64,000 nt of DNA from Acidobacteriota bacterium (GTDB taxonomy: Bacteria > Acidobacteriota > Vicinamibacteria > Vicinamibacterales > CAVVIG01), in the NCBI GenBank assembly GCA_003222395.1, contig QHWB01000042.1, positions 62,001-126,000 on the forward strand, written 5' to 3'. Shown piece by piece: positions 34,739 to 43,166 of the stretch (its first letter is position 1; each line of letters starts with the position of its first letter). The notes beneath the pieces are model-generated. The model had not been told where the DNA came from. It made no database searches and was given only the letters and a program-made list of their open reading frames with translations. Made by a program: the position numbers and the translations under genes.

Positions 34739-36625
34739 CTACTTTTTCACACGTGAGACCGCGTCGGCGAGGAATTGACGCGCCTCGGCGTTCGACGGCT
34801 GCACGTCGGCGGCCGTCTGCAGGTACGGCAGCGCGCGCTGCGGATCGCCCTGCAGCGTGAGAATCCTTCCAAGCAGCAGGTTCGCGCGGAAGTGGCGCGG
34901 CTCGAGGTCGAGCGCTGCGCGCAGCTCGCGGCCCGCGTCAGGCACGCGATCGATGCGCGCGTACACCGACCCGAGCGAATAGCGCGCATCAGCCCACTTC
35001 GGCATTCGCGACGCGACGATCTCGAAATGGCCCGCCGCAGTTTTCAGATCGCCGGTCTCGTACAGCGCGACGCCGAGCTCGTAATGCGCGAACATGTCCT
35101 CGGGGTCCAGGGCGGTCGCCTTCTTCAACGGCTGGACGGCGCGCGCGTACTGTTTCTGATGCGCCCGCGACACGCCCAGCTGCAGCTGGGCCAGCTTTAC
35201 GTTCGGCTCGCTGGCCGTGACTTTCTCGAGCAGCGGAATCGCCCTCTCAAACGCGCCATCGTCGACCTCCATTTGAGCGGCGTGAAGCGCGTTGGCGAGC
35301 GCGATCCGATCCTTTGCGTCGACGCCGCTCGCCGGCGGCGTCGAGCCGCTGACGTAGCCAAGCGCCGCGAGCCGACGAGCGAGATCGGGATCGATCGTCG
35401 ACTCGCGTCCGGTTGCGCGCGCGGCGCCGCCGCTCTTGCGGATGAACTCGTCGAGCTCCCGCTGCATGCCGTCGACGATGCGCGGGCGGCCGGCGGCGAG
35501 GTTGCGGCCGGCATTCGGATCGGCGATGAGATCGTACAGCTCTGGCTTTGGCGCGCGCACGTACAAGAACCGATCGGCGCGCCACGCCGTCAATGGACTC
35601 CATCCAAACGCGCGACGCGGATACTCGGTCTCGGCGTACGCGGGACGGTCGGCGTCGGTCGCGTCCGGTTTCAACCGCACGAGTGATTCACCCTGCATCG
35701 CCGGAGGAACGGCGACGCCCGCCGCCTCGACGAGCGTCGGCGCGAGATCTGCGAGGCGTACACGCGAAGAGATCCGCGATCCCGGCGTCGACAGGCCCGG
35801 CACGCGAACAATGAGCGGCACGTGCAGCTCGGCTTCATAGAGGAACATGCCATGCGTATCCTCGCCGTGATCGCCGAGCGCTTCGCCGTGATCCGCGGCG
35901 ACTGCGACGAAGGTTGTCGCGCCGGCAGCCGCGATCAGGTGACCCGCCGCGCGATCGACGGCGGCAATCTCGCCGTCGTACGGCGCGGCCGTGAATCGTT
36001 TCTTCAGATCGGAAGGCGGATCGTACGGATCGTGGGGATCGTAGAGATGCACCCACAGGAACCACGGTCCGCCTCCAGCCGACGCCAGCCATTGTCCTGC
36101 CCGCGCGGTCACCTCCTCGCCGCGCCGCTCGACAGTCTGATACCGATCGTCTCCGGGGCGACGCAGCCGAAAGCCGGCGTCGTACACATCGAAGCCTCGA
36201 TCGAAGCCGGGCGCGGTGCCGTTGCGCGGATCGAGAATCAGCGATCCGACGAACGCGGCCGTCCGATAACCGGCGTCGCGCAGCAGCGCAGGGAGATATG
36301 GCACCGATGCGGGCAACGGCGATCCGAAGTCGTTCACGTGATGAAACGGCGGGAAGGTACCCGTCAGGATCGTCGCGTGCGAGACGGTCGTGATCGGCGC
36401 CTGAGCGTAGGCGTGCGTGAACACGACAGCCGTCCGCGCGAACGCGTCGAGCGACGGCGTCAGCCCGCGCGTCGACCCGAGAAATCCCATCCGGTCGGCG
36501 CGCGTCGTATCGAGCGTGATGAGAAGAATGTTTCTTCTGGTCGCTGGGGGCTGGGGGCTGGGGGCTAGGGCGTTGAAACCGGCTAGAGCGAAGGCAGCGA
36601 GGACAAGGATTGAACCGGCGCGCAT
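34739..36625 (-). CDS. Alkaline-phosphatase-superfamily 'sulfatase'-like protein fused to TPRs (paralogue 3)
   Basis: A 628-residue exported protein. The N-terminal hydrophobic segment (MRAGSILVLAAFALAGF) is followed by a repeat-encoded APSPQPPATRR stretch. Metal-site motifs are TLDTTRADR (Asp39) and ADHGEALGDHGE. The nucleophile loop is ITTVSHATILTG with Thr79 at the Cys/Ser position; the conserved Pro is also Val. A RLAALGYVSG linker precedes about six TPRs. The ATG comes directly after the A-tract/hairpin at 36626-36653, so no ribosome-binding site is possible unless the hairpin opens. RLKPDATDADR (35640-35690) may be another repeat-encoded peptide. Confidence 0.8.
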   Translation of the reverse strand: MRAGSILVLAAFALAGFNALAPSPQPPATRRNILLITLDTTRADRMGFLGSTRGLTPSLDAFARTAVVFTHAYAQAPITTVSHATILTGTFPPFHHVNDFGSPLPASVPYLPALLRDAGYRTAAFVGSLILDPRNGTAPGFDRGFDVYDAGFRLRRPGDDRYQTVERRGEEVTARAGQWLASAGGGPWFLWVHLYDPHDPYDPPSDLKKRFTAAPYDGEIAAVDRAAGHLIAAAGATTFVAVAADHGEALGDHGEDTHGMFLYEAELHVPLIVRVPGLSTPGSRISSRVRLADLAPTLVEAAGVAVPPAMQGESLVRLKPDATDADRPAYAETEYPRRAFGWSPLTAWRADRFLYVRAPKPELYDLIADPNAGRNLAAGRPRIVDGMQRELDEFIRKSGGAARATGRESTIDPDLARRLAALGYVSGSTPPASGVDAKDRIALANALHAAQMEVDDGAFERAIPLLEKVTASEPNVKLAQLQLGVSRAHQKQYARAVQPLKKATALDPEDMFAHYELGVALYETGDLKTAAGHFEIVASRMPKWADARYSLGSVYARIDRVPDAGRELRAALDLEPRHFRANLLLGRILTLQGDPQRALPYLQTAADVQPSNAEARQFLADAVSRVKK

Positions 36626-36653
36626 AAAAAAGGCGGGCCCTTTCGGACCCGCC
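36626..36653 (-). terminator. Rho-independent terminator abutting a start codon
   Basis: On the minus strand GGCGGG-TCC-GAAAGG-GCCCGCC (36653-36632) is followed by TTTTTT (36631-36626), a textbook terminator for the receptor gene at 36779-40045. The U-tract ends exactly at the ATG of paralogue 3. Confidence 0.75.
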
Positions 36654-36746
36654 GTACATCCTACCTCTGGCTGTATCGGTTCATGAAGGGTTGCGGTGTT
36701 ACGATTCCGGACTATTCCAAAACGGACAAAACCTTACACGATTCCG

Positions 36747-36780
36747 CCAGCCCCAGCCCCAGCCCCAGCAACCAGCAACT
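36747..36780. repeat. CCAGCCCCAGCCCC / CAACCAGCAACT repeat
   Basis: Tandem CCAGCCC words followed by AGCAACCAGCAAC run into the stop codon of the receptor gene. They share words with 34652-34738 and with 36540-36565 inside paralogue 3. Confidence 0.65.
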
Positions 36781-39700
36781 AGAAGATCACTTTCACCGCC
36801 CACTGCATCGCACGCGGGCCGCCCTGCGCGATGACCGGATTGCCGGCATCGACGTCGGGCGTCGATCCGATCGTCCCGAACAGGCCGCTGCGGACGTTCG
36901 TGCTCTGCGCGAGTCCGAGATTCACGCGGTTCAGGAGGTTGAAGATTTCCCAGCGCGCCTGGATGCGCGCGCCGCCACCGAGCTGGAATTCTTTGATAAC
37001 GTTCACGTCCCACTGCGCCAGTCCCGGGTACCGCGCGCTGTTGCGGCCGCAGCTGCCGAGCGTCCGCGCCGCCGGCGTTCCGTACGCCTGCGTCGCATTC
37101 GTGATGAAGGCCTCGGGGTTCGTGAAGTCGTAAATCGGATCGGCGAGGCAATTCGCGCGGATCGATCCGGTGTCCTGCCCCGATTGATCGCGGCTGCCGA
37201 TGTTCGGCGTGAACGGTCGGCCGCTCAGCGCCGTGAACACCGTGCCCACTTCCCAGCCGCGCGTGGCGGCGTTGGTGCCGGGGATGGCATAGACGCCGCC
37301 GACGTTGAAGTTGTGACGGCGATCGAAACCGCACGGCCCGCGATTCGCCGTCGGATCGTACGGGTTGTTCGCCTGCGGAAAGTCGTTCCGGCCGCGGCTG
37401 TTGTCCGAGTTGTAATCCTCGCACCGCGACAGCGTGTAGTTGTACTGCGTATTGATCCCGTGCCAGTTCTGCTGCCGGTACGAGAGCTGCAACGCGTCGT
37501 ACCACGACTTGCCATCGTTGGTGAGCTGGATGACGTGCTTCAGCGTCGGGAACTGAGTGAAAAACGGCCGGTTCACTTGAATCGCCGTGGTCGCCGTCCC
37601 GAGCGCTGGGCCGTTGATGTCGCGGAACCACGATTGATCGCGGCCGCGCGAACCAAGATACGTGACGGTCACCGCGTTGCCGCGGAAGATCTCGCGCTGC
37701 ACGGTCGCGTGGAAGTAGTGGTACATCGGCGTCTTGTAGTCAGTCGGGATCGAGAACGCGTTGAAGGGCGGCTGGCCGGTCGGACTCGACCCGAAAATGG
37801 AAACACCCGGCTGGACACAGATGAAATCGCCGCTGATCACCGCCGCGTTCGGATTGATGCAGGTGACCGAGCTCGCGTCCGGCGCCTTGGTCTGCGATCC
37901 ATTGAGGGACACGGAGAAGACGCCGAGATCGGGATTCGTCATCGCGCCCGAGCTCGCCGCAAGACCGCTCCACGTCGTGTTCGGCGAGTGGATCGTCTTG
38001 AAGTCGGGCAGATCGTACGTGAGTGCGTACCCGCTTCGAACGCTCGTGCGCCCATCGCCGGTAACGTCCCAGGCGATCCCCGCGCGCGGACCGAAGTTGT
38101 TCTTGTCGATGTCGTACAGGCGATCGAGGCCGGAACCCAGCCTGACGAGCCCCTGTCCCGTGATGAAATTCGACGCGAGGCTGTTCACTTCTTTCAACGG
38201 CAGGTTGATGTCGTAGCGGAGACCCAGGCTGACCGTCACACGCGAAGACGCCTTCCAGTCGTCGTTGATGAAGGCGCCGATGGACTGCTGCGACATGTTC
38301 CGCGAGGTCGAACCGAACGACCGGCCGATCGTGTCGAAGCGGCCGAGCAGCAACCCCACGAGCGAATCGACGTCGTCGAACGAGCCGCCTCCGGTGGCGG
38401 TGATGCTCGTTCGCGCGCGATTACGCACGCTGTGATTCTTACCCATCTGCCAGTTGCCGCCGACCTTGATCGTGTGCTGATCGCGCGTCTGCGTCAGCGA
38501 ACCCGAGATGTCCATCGTCTCGGTCGGCGCGGTCGTGATCGGGTAGCCGCCGACACCGCCGATGTAGCCGAAGGGGCCGAGCGTGACCGCGGGCACGCCG
38601 AAATCGGCTGCGTCGAGCGGACCGGTGTTGAGGCCGAGGCTCGCCGGATCGACTTTGTTGTTCACATCGATCGTCTGTGAGATGCGGTTGTAGCCGAACC
38701 TCACCTGGAGCAACGATTTCGGTGATAGCGTCGAGTTCCAGACCAGGCCGACGAGCGCGACCCGCGTCGGATCGGTCACCGAGTTGAACATATCCGTCGG
38801 GCCGTTCGCCGGCGTCAGCTCGCCGACGAACGCCGGCGCCGACTGGTAGCTGTTGCCGAAGAAGAAGCGGCCGTTGACGAGATTGTCCGAATTGACCTGA
38901 TGATCGATCTTCAGCGAGAACGTGTTCATGTTGGCGACATTCGCCGAATTCACTGTCATCGTCCCCGACGCGTCGGTCGGGTAGAACTTCAGCAGGTTCT
39001 CCCCGATCGGGTTCGTCGTCAGGCCGACCGCCGCGATGCGCGCGCGCGCCGCCGTGATCTCGGAGGGCTTCGGCACCTGAACCTGATAGGGCGACGTCAC
39101 CGCGAGACGCTGGCCTTCGTAGTAGCCGAAGAAGAACGTCCGGTCTTTCTGGATCGGGCCGCCGAAGGTGCCGCCGTACTGCTGGTTCTTGACCGGCGTG
39201 GTCTCGCCGCCCGCCTTCTTCACGAAATAGTTCGGCGAATCGGTCCAGTCGTCGTGGCGGAAGTAATACGACGTGCCGTGCGGTTGATTGGAGCCGCTCT
39301 TCATCACGACGTTGATCGCGCCGCCGCCCTTGACGCCGAATTCGGCCGAGGGCGTCTGCTGCACGGTGAACTCGGCGATCGCGTCCATCGGCACGAGCGT
39401 CGCGGGCACGCCGACGACGCCCGTCTGATTCAGCACCGAGTCCCCGTAGTAGCGGTCGTTGTTCGAGATGCCGTCGATCATGTAGTTGTTGGAGGTCCGG
39501 CGCGCGCCGCTGATGCTGACGGCGAGAAACCCACCGCCCGGATCCCGCTGCACGCCGGGCGTCACGCCGAGCAGCGAGTTGAAGTCGCGGCCGCTCAGCG
39601 GGATCTGTCCGATGCGCTCGGTGTCGACGTTGTTGTTCAACTTGTCCGAGAACTCGACGAGCGGCGACACGCCCTCGACGGTAATTGTTTCGGACTGCGC

Positions 39701-40045
39701 GCCGACTTCGAGCTTGAAGTCGACCTTGGCGACCGTGCTCACAGCGACCTGAGCATCGCGGCTGACCGTCTTGAAGCCGGCGAGCTCCGCCACCACCTTG
39801 TAGACGCAGATCGGCAGTTCCGGAAGGCTGTAGCCGCCGTTGGAATCGGTCGTCACCGTCCGGGTCAATCGAGTGTCAGGACACGTCGCCGTGACCGCGA
39901 CGCCTGGCAGCACGCCGCCGGTGGCGTCGGTGACCGATCCGGTGATGTCTCCGGTCGTTTTCTGGGCGTACGACGGCGATGAGGCAAGAGCCAGGCTTCC
40001 GCAGATGGCCAGGACAAACCGCAACCAACCCACTGAGCGCTTCAT
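36779..40045 (-). CDS. TonB-dependent receptor, Oar-like (large)
   Basis: A 1088-residue outer-membrane receptor. ATG 40045 (MKRSVGWLRF) is chosen because GAGGGG lies just upstream and the signal peptide (ending SYAQ) starts there; a 27-codon upstream extension is rejected. The carboxypeptidase-regulatory domain is GDITGSVTDATGGVLPGVAVT. The plug has DGISNND and SGRDFNSLLGVTPGVQ. The barrel ends in Phe (WAVKVIF). A near-consensus promoter precedes it and a terminator follows it, so it is a monocistronic unit. Its last ~225 residues are closely matched by the remnant at 40271-40951. Confidence 0.9.
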   Translation of the reverse strand: MKRSVGWLRFVLAICGSLALASSPSYAQKTTGDITGSVTDATGGVLPGVAVTATCPDTRLTRTVTTDSNGGYSLPELPICVYKVVAELAGFKTVSRDAQVAVSTVAKVDFKLEVGAQSETITVEGVSPLVEFSDKLNNNVDTERIGQIPLSGRDFNSLLGVTPGVQRDPGGGFLAVSISGARRTSNNYMIDGISNNDRYYGDSVLNQTGVVGVPATLVPMDAIAEFTVQQTPSAEFGVKGGGAINVVMKSGSNQPHGTSYYFRHDDWTDSPNYFVKKAGGETTPVKNQQYGGTFGGPIQKDRTFFFGYYEGQRLAVTSPYQVQVPKPSEITAARARIAAVGLTTNPIGENLLKFYPTDASGTMTVNSANVANMNTFSLKIDHQVNSDNLVNGRFFFGNSYQSAPAFVGELTPANGPTDMFNSVTDPTRVALVGLVWNSTLSPKSLLQVRFGYNRISQTIDVNNKVDPASLGLNTGPLDAADFGVPAVTLGPFGYIGGVGGYPITTAPTETMDISGSLTQTRDQHTIKVGGNWQMGKNHSVRNRARTSITATGGGSFDDVDSLVGLLLGRFDTIGRSFGSTSRNMSQQSIGAFINDDWKASSRVTVSLGLRYDINLPLKEVNSLASNFITGQGLVRLGSGLDRLYDIDKNNFGPRAGIAWDVTGDGRTSVRSGYALTYDLPDFKTIHSPNTTWSGLAASSGAMTNPDLGVFSVSLNGSQTKAPDASSVTCINPNAAVISGDFICVQPGVSIFGSSPTGQPPFNAFSIPTDYKTPMYHYFHATVQREIFRGNAVTVTYLGSRGRDQSWFRDINGPALGTATTAIQVNRPFFTQFPTLKHVIQLTNDGKSWYDALQLSYRQQNWHGINTQYNYTLSRCEDYNSDNSRGRNDFPQANNPYDPTANRGPCGFDRRHNFNVGGVYAIPGTNAATRGWEVGTVFTALSGRPFTPNIGSRDQSGQDTGSIRANCLADPIYDFTNPEAFITNATQAYGTPAARTLGSCGRNSARYPGLAQWDVNVIKEFQLGGGARIQARWEIFNLLNRVNLGLAQSTNVRSGLFGTIGSTPDVDAGNPVIAQGGPRAMQWAVKVIF

Positions 40046-40097
40046 CGGTGCTGTCCCCTCTTGATGAGCCGCGGCGGTGCACCGCGACAATCCGAAC

Positions 40098-40126
40098 GTT
40101 GTAGGCCCGCTCCGCTCGAGAGTCAA
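40098..40126 (-). promoter_or_regulatory. Near-consensus sigma-70 promoter of the large receptor gene
   Basis: On the minus strand TTGACT (40126-40121), a 17-nt spacer, then TACAAC (40103-40098). The -35 is a 5/6 match with ideal spacing. It predicts a leader of about 45 nt that includes the GAGGGG ribosome-binding site. Confidence 0.7.
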
Positions 40127-40220
40127 GCCGCATGATGTAAAGGATATGAAAGGCGGACGGACGATCCGGGTCGCCGGAGAACGCTGTCCGATCGCGAGAC
40201 GGCTGACGATCAGCGGTTAG

Positions 40221-40254
40221 GAGGTCAGAAGTCTGGGACCAGACCTCTGACCTC
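40221..40254. repeat. AGGTCAGA long hairpin
   Basis: GAGGTCAGAAGTCTGG (40221-40236) and CCAGACCTCTGACCTC (40239-40254) form a 16-bp stem with one mismatch and a 2-nt loop. It lies between the remnant's stop and the promoter of the large receptor. There is no U-tract, so it belongs to the micro-palindrome class. The remaining 225-bp gap shows no gene. Confidence 0.8.
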
Positions 40255-40270
40255 TGACGTGGTCACGGCC

Positions 40271-40951
40271 TTAGAACAAGACTTTCAACGCCCACTGCAT
40301 CGCGCGGGGACCGCCTGTGCCAAGTACCGGATTGCCGCGGTCCACGTCGGGGGTCGATCCGATCTTGCCGAACGAGCCGCTGCGCACGCTGGTACTGAGG
40401 AAGTTGCCGAGGTTCACGTGGTTCGTCACATTGAAGATCTCCCACCGCGCCTGGATGCGCGTGCTTCCCTGCAGCTTGAATTCCTTGACGATGTTCAGAT
40501 CGAGTTGAGTGAAGCGCGGTCCCCGGCCGCTGTCTCGACCGCACGTGCCGAGCCTGCCGGGCGTCGGCGATGCAAAGGCGTCGGACGCACTCGTGATCGC
40601 CGACCGCGTCGTATTCGGATCCGGAAAGAGATAGTCGAGGCTGTAGTTGTAGATCGGGTTCGCCAAGCAGTCGGCTCGGAGTTGCCCGGTGTTCTGTCCG
40701 GACTGGTCGAATGTTCCGACACCCGGAGTAAACGGCCGGCCCGACACCGCACTGAACACGGTGCCAACTTGAACTGGAGCGCCGCCGACGGACGTTCCTG
40801 GCACCGAGTAGCTTCCACCCAGATTGAAGTTGTGACGGATGTCGAACGCGCACGGCCCTTCGTTGTTGGATGGATCGTACGGGTTCATTGCCTGTTCGTT
40901 CGCCGCGTCGCGGTTGCCCGAGTTGTAGTCGGTGCACTTCGACAGGGTGTA
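40271..40951 (-). pseudogene. C-terminal remnant of a TonB-dependent receptor
   Basis: About 226 residues closely match the C-terminus of the neighbouring 36779-40045 receptor: YTLSKC versus YTLSRC, DQSGQNTG versus DQSGQDTG, RIQARWEIFN, RSGSFGKIGSTPDVD and a final PRAMQWALKVLF. The match begins abruptly at the TAC at 40951-40949. Upstream there is no signal peptide, plug or N-domain, and the fdhE gene starts within 80 bp on the other strand. It is therefore a truncated copy left by duplication and deletion. The open frame extends to 41014, but the added residues look unrelated. Confidence 0.85.
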
Positions 40952-41028
40952 GCAGCAGCTCAAGAAGCTGCAAAACGTGGTCAGGGTTGTAACGCCGCCC
41001 GAGAGGAGTGTCAAGCTACAATCCCGAC

Positions 41029-41898
41029 GTGCCCGAGCGTCCGCCCCGCGCGCCTCGCGCTGAACCGCGCGAGGTCGTCGAGCTCAAACAGATCAAGGCG
41101 TCGCAACCAGAGCTGGCGTCAGCCGTGGACATGCAGCTCGCGCTCGTCGACATGCAGCGGCGAGTGCAGGGGCGCGTGCCGCTGCCCTGGATTCAGGTGG
41201 ACCCCGAGTGGCTGCGAGCGCAGCAGACGGCCGGACGTCCACTCGTGCGCTTCCGCGACATCCCGCTGGAGTGGACCGATTTCCGTCTGACGTTCCGCCA
41301 GACCGCCGACATCCTTCAGCGGTTCGAAGCGCTCGAGCGCGCCGACTACAACAAGATCGTTGCGCTCGGGCGGGAAGGAAACGCGCTCGAGACGCTCGTG
41401 ACCAATTGGTACGACGCAACGTCGAGGGTCGATGCCGCCAACGACACGAAAGTGCGGACACTAGCTGAAGCGCCGGCCGCGCTGGATCAAGTGCTGTTGC
41501 TCGCGCTGCGGCCGTTTCTCGCTCGCTGCGCGGAAGCGCTGACCGAGCGCGTCGATCTGGGATCGTGGAAGCACGGGCACTGCCCGTTCTGCGGATGGGA
41601 GCCCGAGTTCGCCGTGATTACGCCGAGCGCCGATCGCCGGTTGATCTGCGGCCGGTGCCTCGCGCAGTGGATGTTCGCGCCGCTCGCGTGTCCGTTCTGT
41701 GCGAACGACGACCGCGCGCTCATCACCTCGTTCGCGACGCGCGACGGCCGCTACCGCGTGTACGCGTGCGACGTCTGCCGCCGCTATCTGAAGGCGTACG
41801 ACGCGCGAAACGCCGCGCGTCCGGTCATGGTCTCAGTGGATACGATCGCCACGCTGCCGCTGGATGCGGCGGCGATTCAGAGAGGATACGTAGGTTAA
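41029..41898 (+). CDS. fdhE: Formate dehydrogenase accessory protein FdhE
   Basis: A 289-residue cytoplasmic protein of the FdhE family, which assists maturation or quality control of exported formate dehydrogenases. Four CxxC pairs, for two rubredoxin-like metal sites, are intact: HCPFCGWEPEF, ICGRCLAQW, ACPFCAND and ACDVCRRYLK. The start is uncertain. GTG 41029 has TACAAT exactly 6 nt upstream, as for a leaderless message; GTG 41008 adds seven residues. No formate dehydrogenase gene is within the window. It is convergent with the carboxypeptidase gene after a 23-bp gap. Confidence 0.88.
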   Translation: MPERPPRAPRAEPREVVELKQIKASQPELASAVDMQLALVDMQRRVQGRVPLPWIQVDPEWLRAQQTAGRPLVRFRDIPLEWTDFRLTFRQTADILQRFEALERADYNKIVALGREGNALETLVTNWYDATSRVDAANDTKVRTLAEAPAALDQVLLLALRPFLARCAEALTERVDLGSWKHGHCPFCGWEPEFAVITPSADRRLICGRCLAQWMFAPLACPFCANDDRALITSFATRDGRYRVYACDVCRRYLKAYDARNAARPVMVSVDTIATLPLDAAAIQRGYVG

Positions 41899-41921
41899 CG
41901 GGCGGACACGCTGGTCCTGTC

Positions 41922-42944
41922 CTACCGCTGCTGTTGCTGCGCCTTCGGCGCGAGAACCGTCTGCGCCCTCGACGAGAGCCAGTTGAACAGGTTCTGCGTT
42001 TCCATGAAGCGGCCCGCATTCGATCGCGCGCCGAGCACGACGACGGCCACGTCCGGTCCCTGCGGCAGACGGAGCAGCGTCGCCAGACAGTATCCAGCCT
42101 TCGAGATGAATCCGGTCTTGCCCGCGCGCACGTCGACGTCCGCCCGGCCGAGCAGGTGATTCGTGCTGTGGAAGGTGATCGGCCGCGGGCGCAGCGCCTT
42201 CGTGTACACCGTGTATTCCGGCATCCGCATGATCGACGCGATCCGCTCGTCGCCCGAGATGTGCGTGATGAGGCGCGCCATGTCGTACGCCGACGACACG
42301 TTGTCCGACAGCAGACCCGAAGGATCCGCGTAATGGGTGTTCTCGAGACCGAGCTCGGCGGCCTTCTCGTTCATGCGCGGGACGAACCCTTCGGTTCCGT
42401 ACGGCGACACGCGCGCGAGCGCTCGTGCCGCGGCGTTGTCCGAAGCGATGAGCAGCAGATGGAGCAGATCATCTGCGGTCACCTTGTCGTTCGCGTGCAG
42501 ATGCGTCGTCGAGGCCTGGAACACGTCGCCGCGGGCGACGGTCACCTCCTCGCTGAGATCCGGGTTGTTCTCGAGGAAGACCGTCGCCGTCATCATCTTC
42601 GTGATGCTGGCAATCGAGCGCTGTGTCTGCGCGTTCTCTTCCCAGAGGATTTCGTTCGTCTCGGGGTTATAGATGATGGCGGCCGCGGCGCGAAGATACG
42701 GGACCAGATCGCCGCCCGCGTCGACGCGATACCGCGGCAGCGCGGTGTCGGCCATCTCGCGCGCCATCGCGACGGTGCGTGCGCGCGCGAGCTTCGCTTT
42801 GCGCGTTTGCGAGCGCTCGCGCGAATACGTCGTGCTGCGCTTCGCCTTGGTGGGCGCAGCCTCAGCGGCAGTCGGCGCGAGGCCGATACTGACGAGACTG
42901 AAGAGCGCAACAGGACCGATCCAGAAAAACGGTTTTCTGCTCAC
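41922..42944 (-). CDS. D-alanyl-D-alanine carboxypeptidase (PBP5/6-like)
   Basis: A 340-residue periplasmic serine peptidase that trims the terminal D-Ala of peptidoglycan pentapeptides. The three penicillin-binding motifs are present: SxxK in SITKMM, SxN in ASDNAAA, and KTG in RAGKTGFISKAG. GTG 42944 is chosen because it starts directly before the signal sequence (KPFFWIGPVALFSLVSIG), followed by a basic spacer. A 50-codon upstream extension is rejected. There is no obvious C-terminal amphipathic anchor; it ends in a Gln-rich tail. Confidence 0.92.
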   Translation of the reverse strand: MSRKPFFWIGPVALFSLVSIGLAPTAAEAAPTKAKRSTTYSRERSQTRKAKLARARTVAMAREMADTALPRYRVDAGGDLVPYLRAAAAIIYNPETNEILWEENAQTQRSIASITKMMTATVFLENNPDLSEEVTVARGDVFQASTTHLHANDKVTADDLLHLLLIASDNAAARALARVSPYGTEGFVPRMNEKAAELGLENTHYADPSGLLSDNVSSAYDMARLITHISGDERIASIMRMPEYTVYTKALRPRPITFHSTNHLLGRADVDVRAGKTGFISKAGYCLATLLRLPQGPDVAVVVLGARSNAGRFMETQNLFNWLSSRAQTVLAPKAQQQQR

Positions 42945-43166
42945 GTAGACTGCCCCGAACGTCTGTTGAAGTATGCCGGACGCCGGTAGTGTAGCAGATA
43001 ATCCATAGACGACAAGGCGATTATCCTCACGCTGCCGCGCGGTCCGGATACCGCTGAGCCCACGCCCGAGCCCAGACCAACTCTTGTGCCACAATGCGCA
43101 ACCGCACTTCGGTCGCTGTTTTCACAGTTATCGGCATTTTCAGCCGCCGAGCGCAGAGCGGTTTCG

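Noticed and set aside
27403-36625. Polysaccharide-utilisation locus of the SusC/SusD type
   Set aside because: No SusD-like lipoprotein, glycoside hydrolase or matching regulator is present; the receptors are Oar-like.
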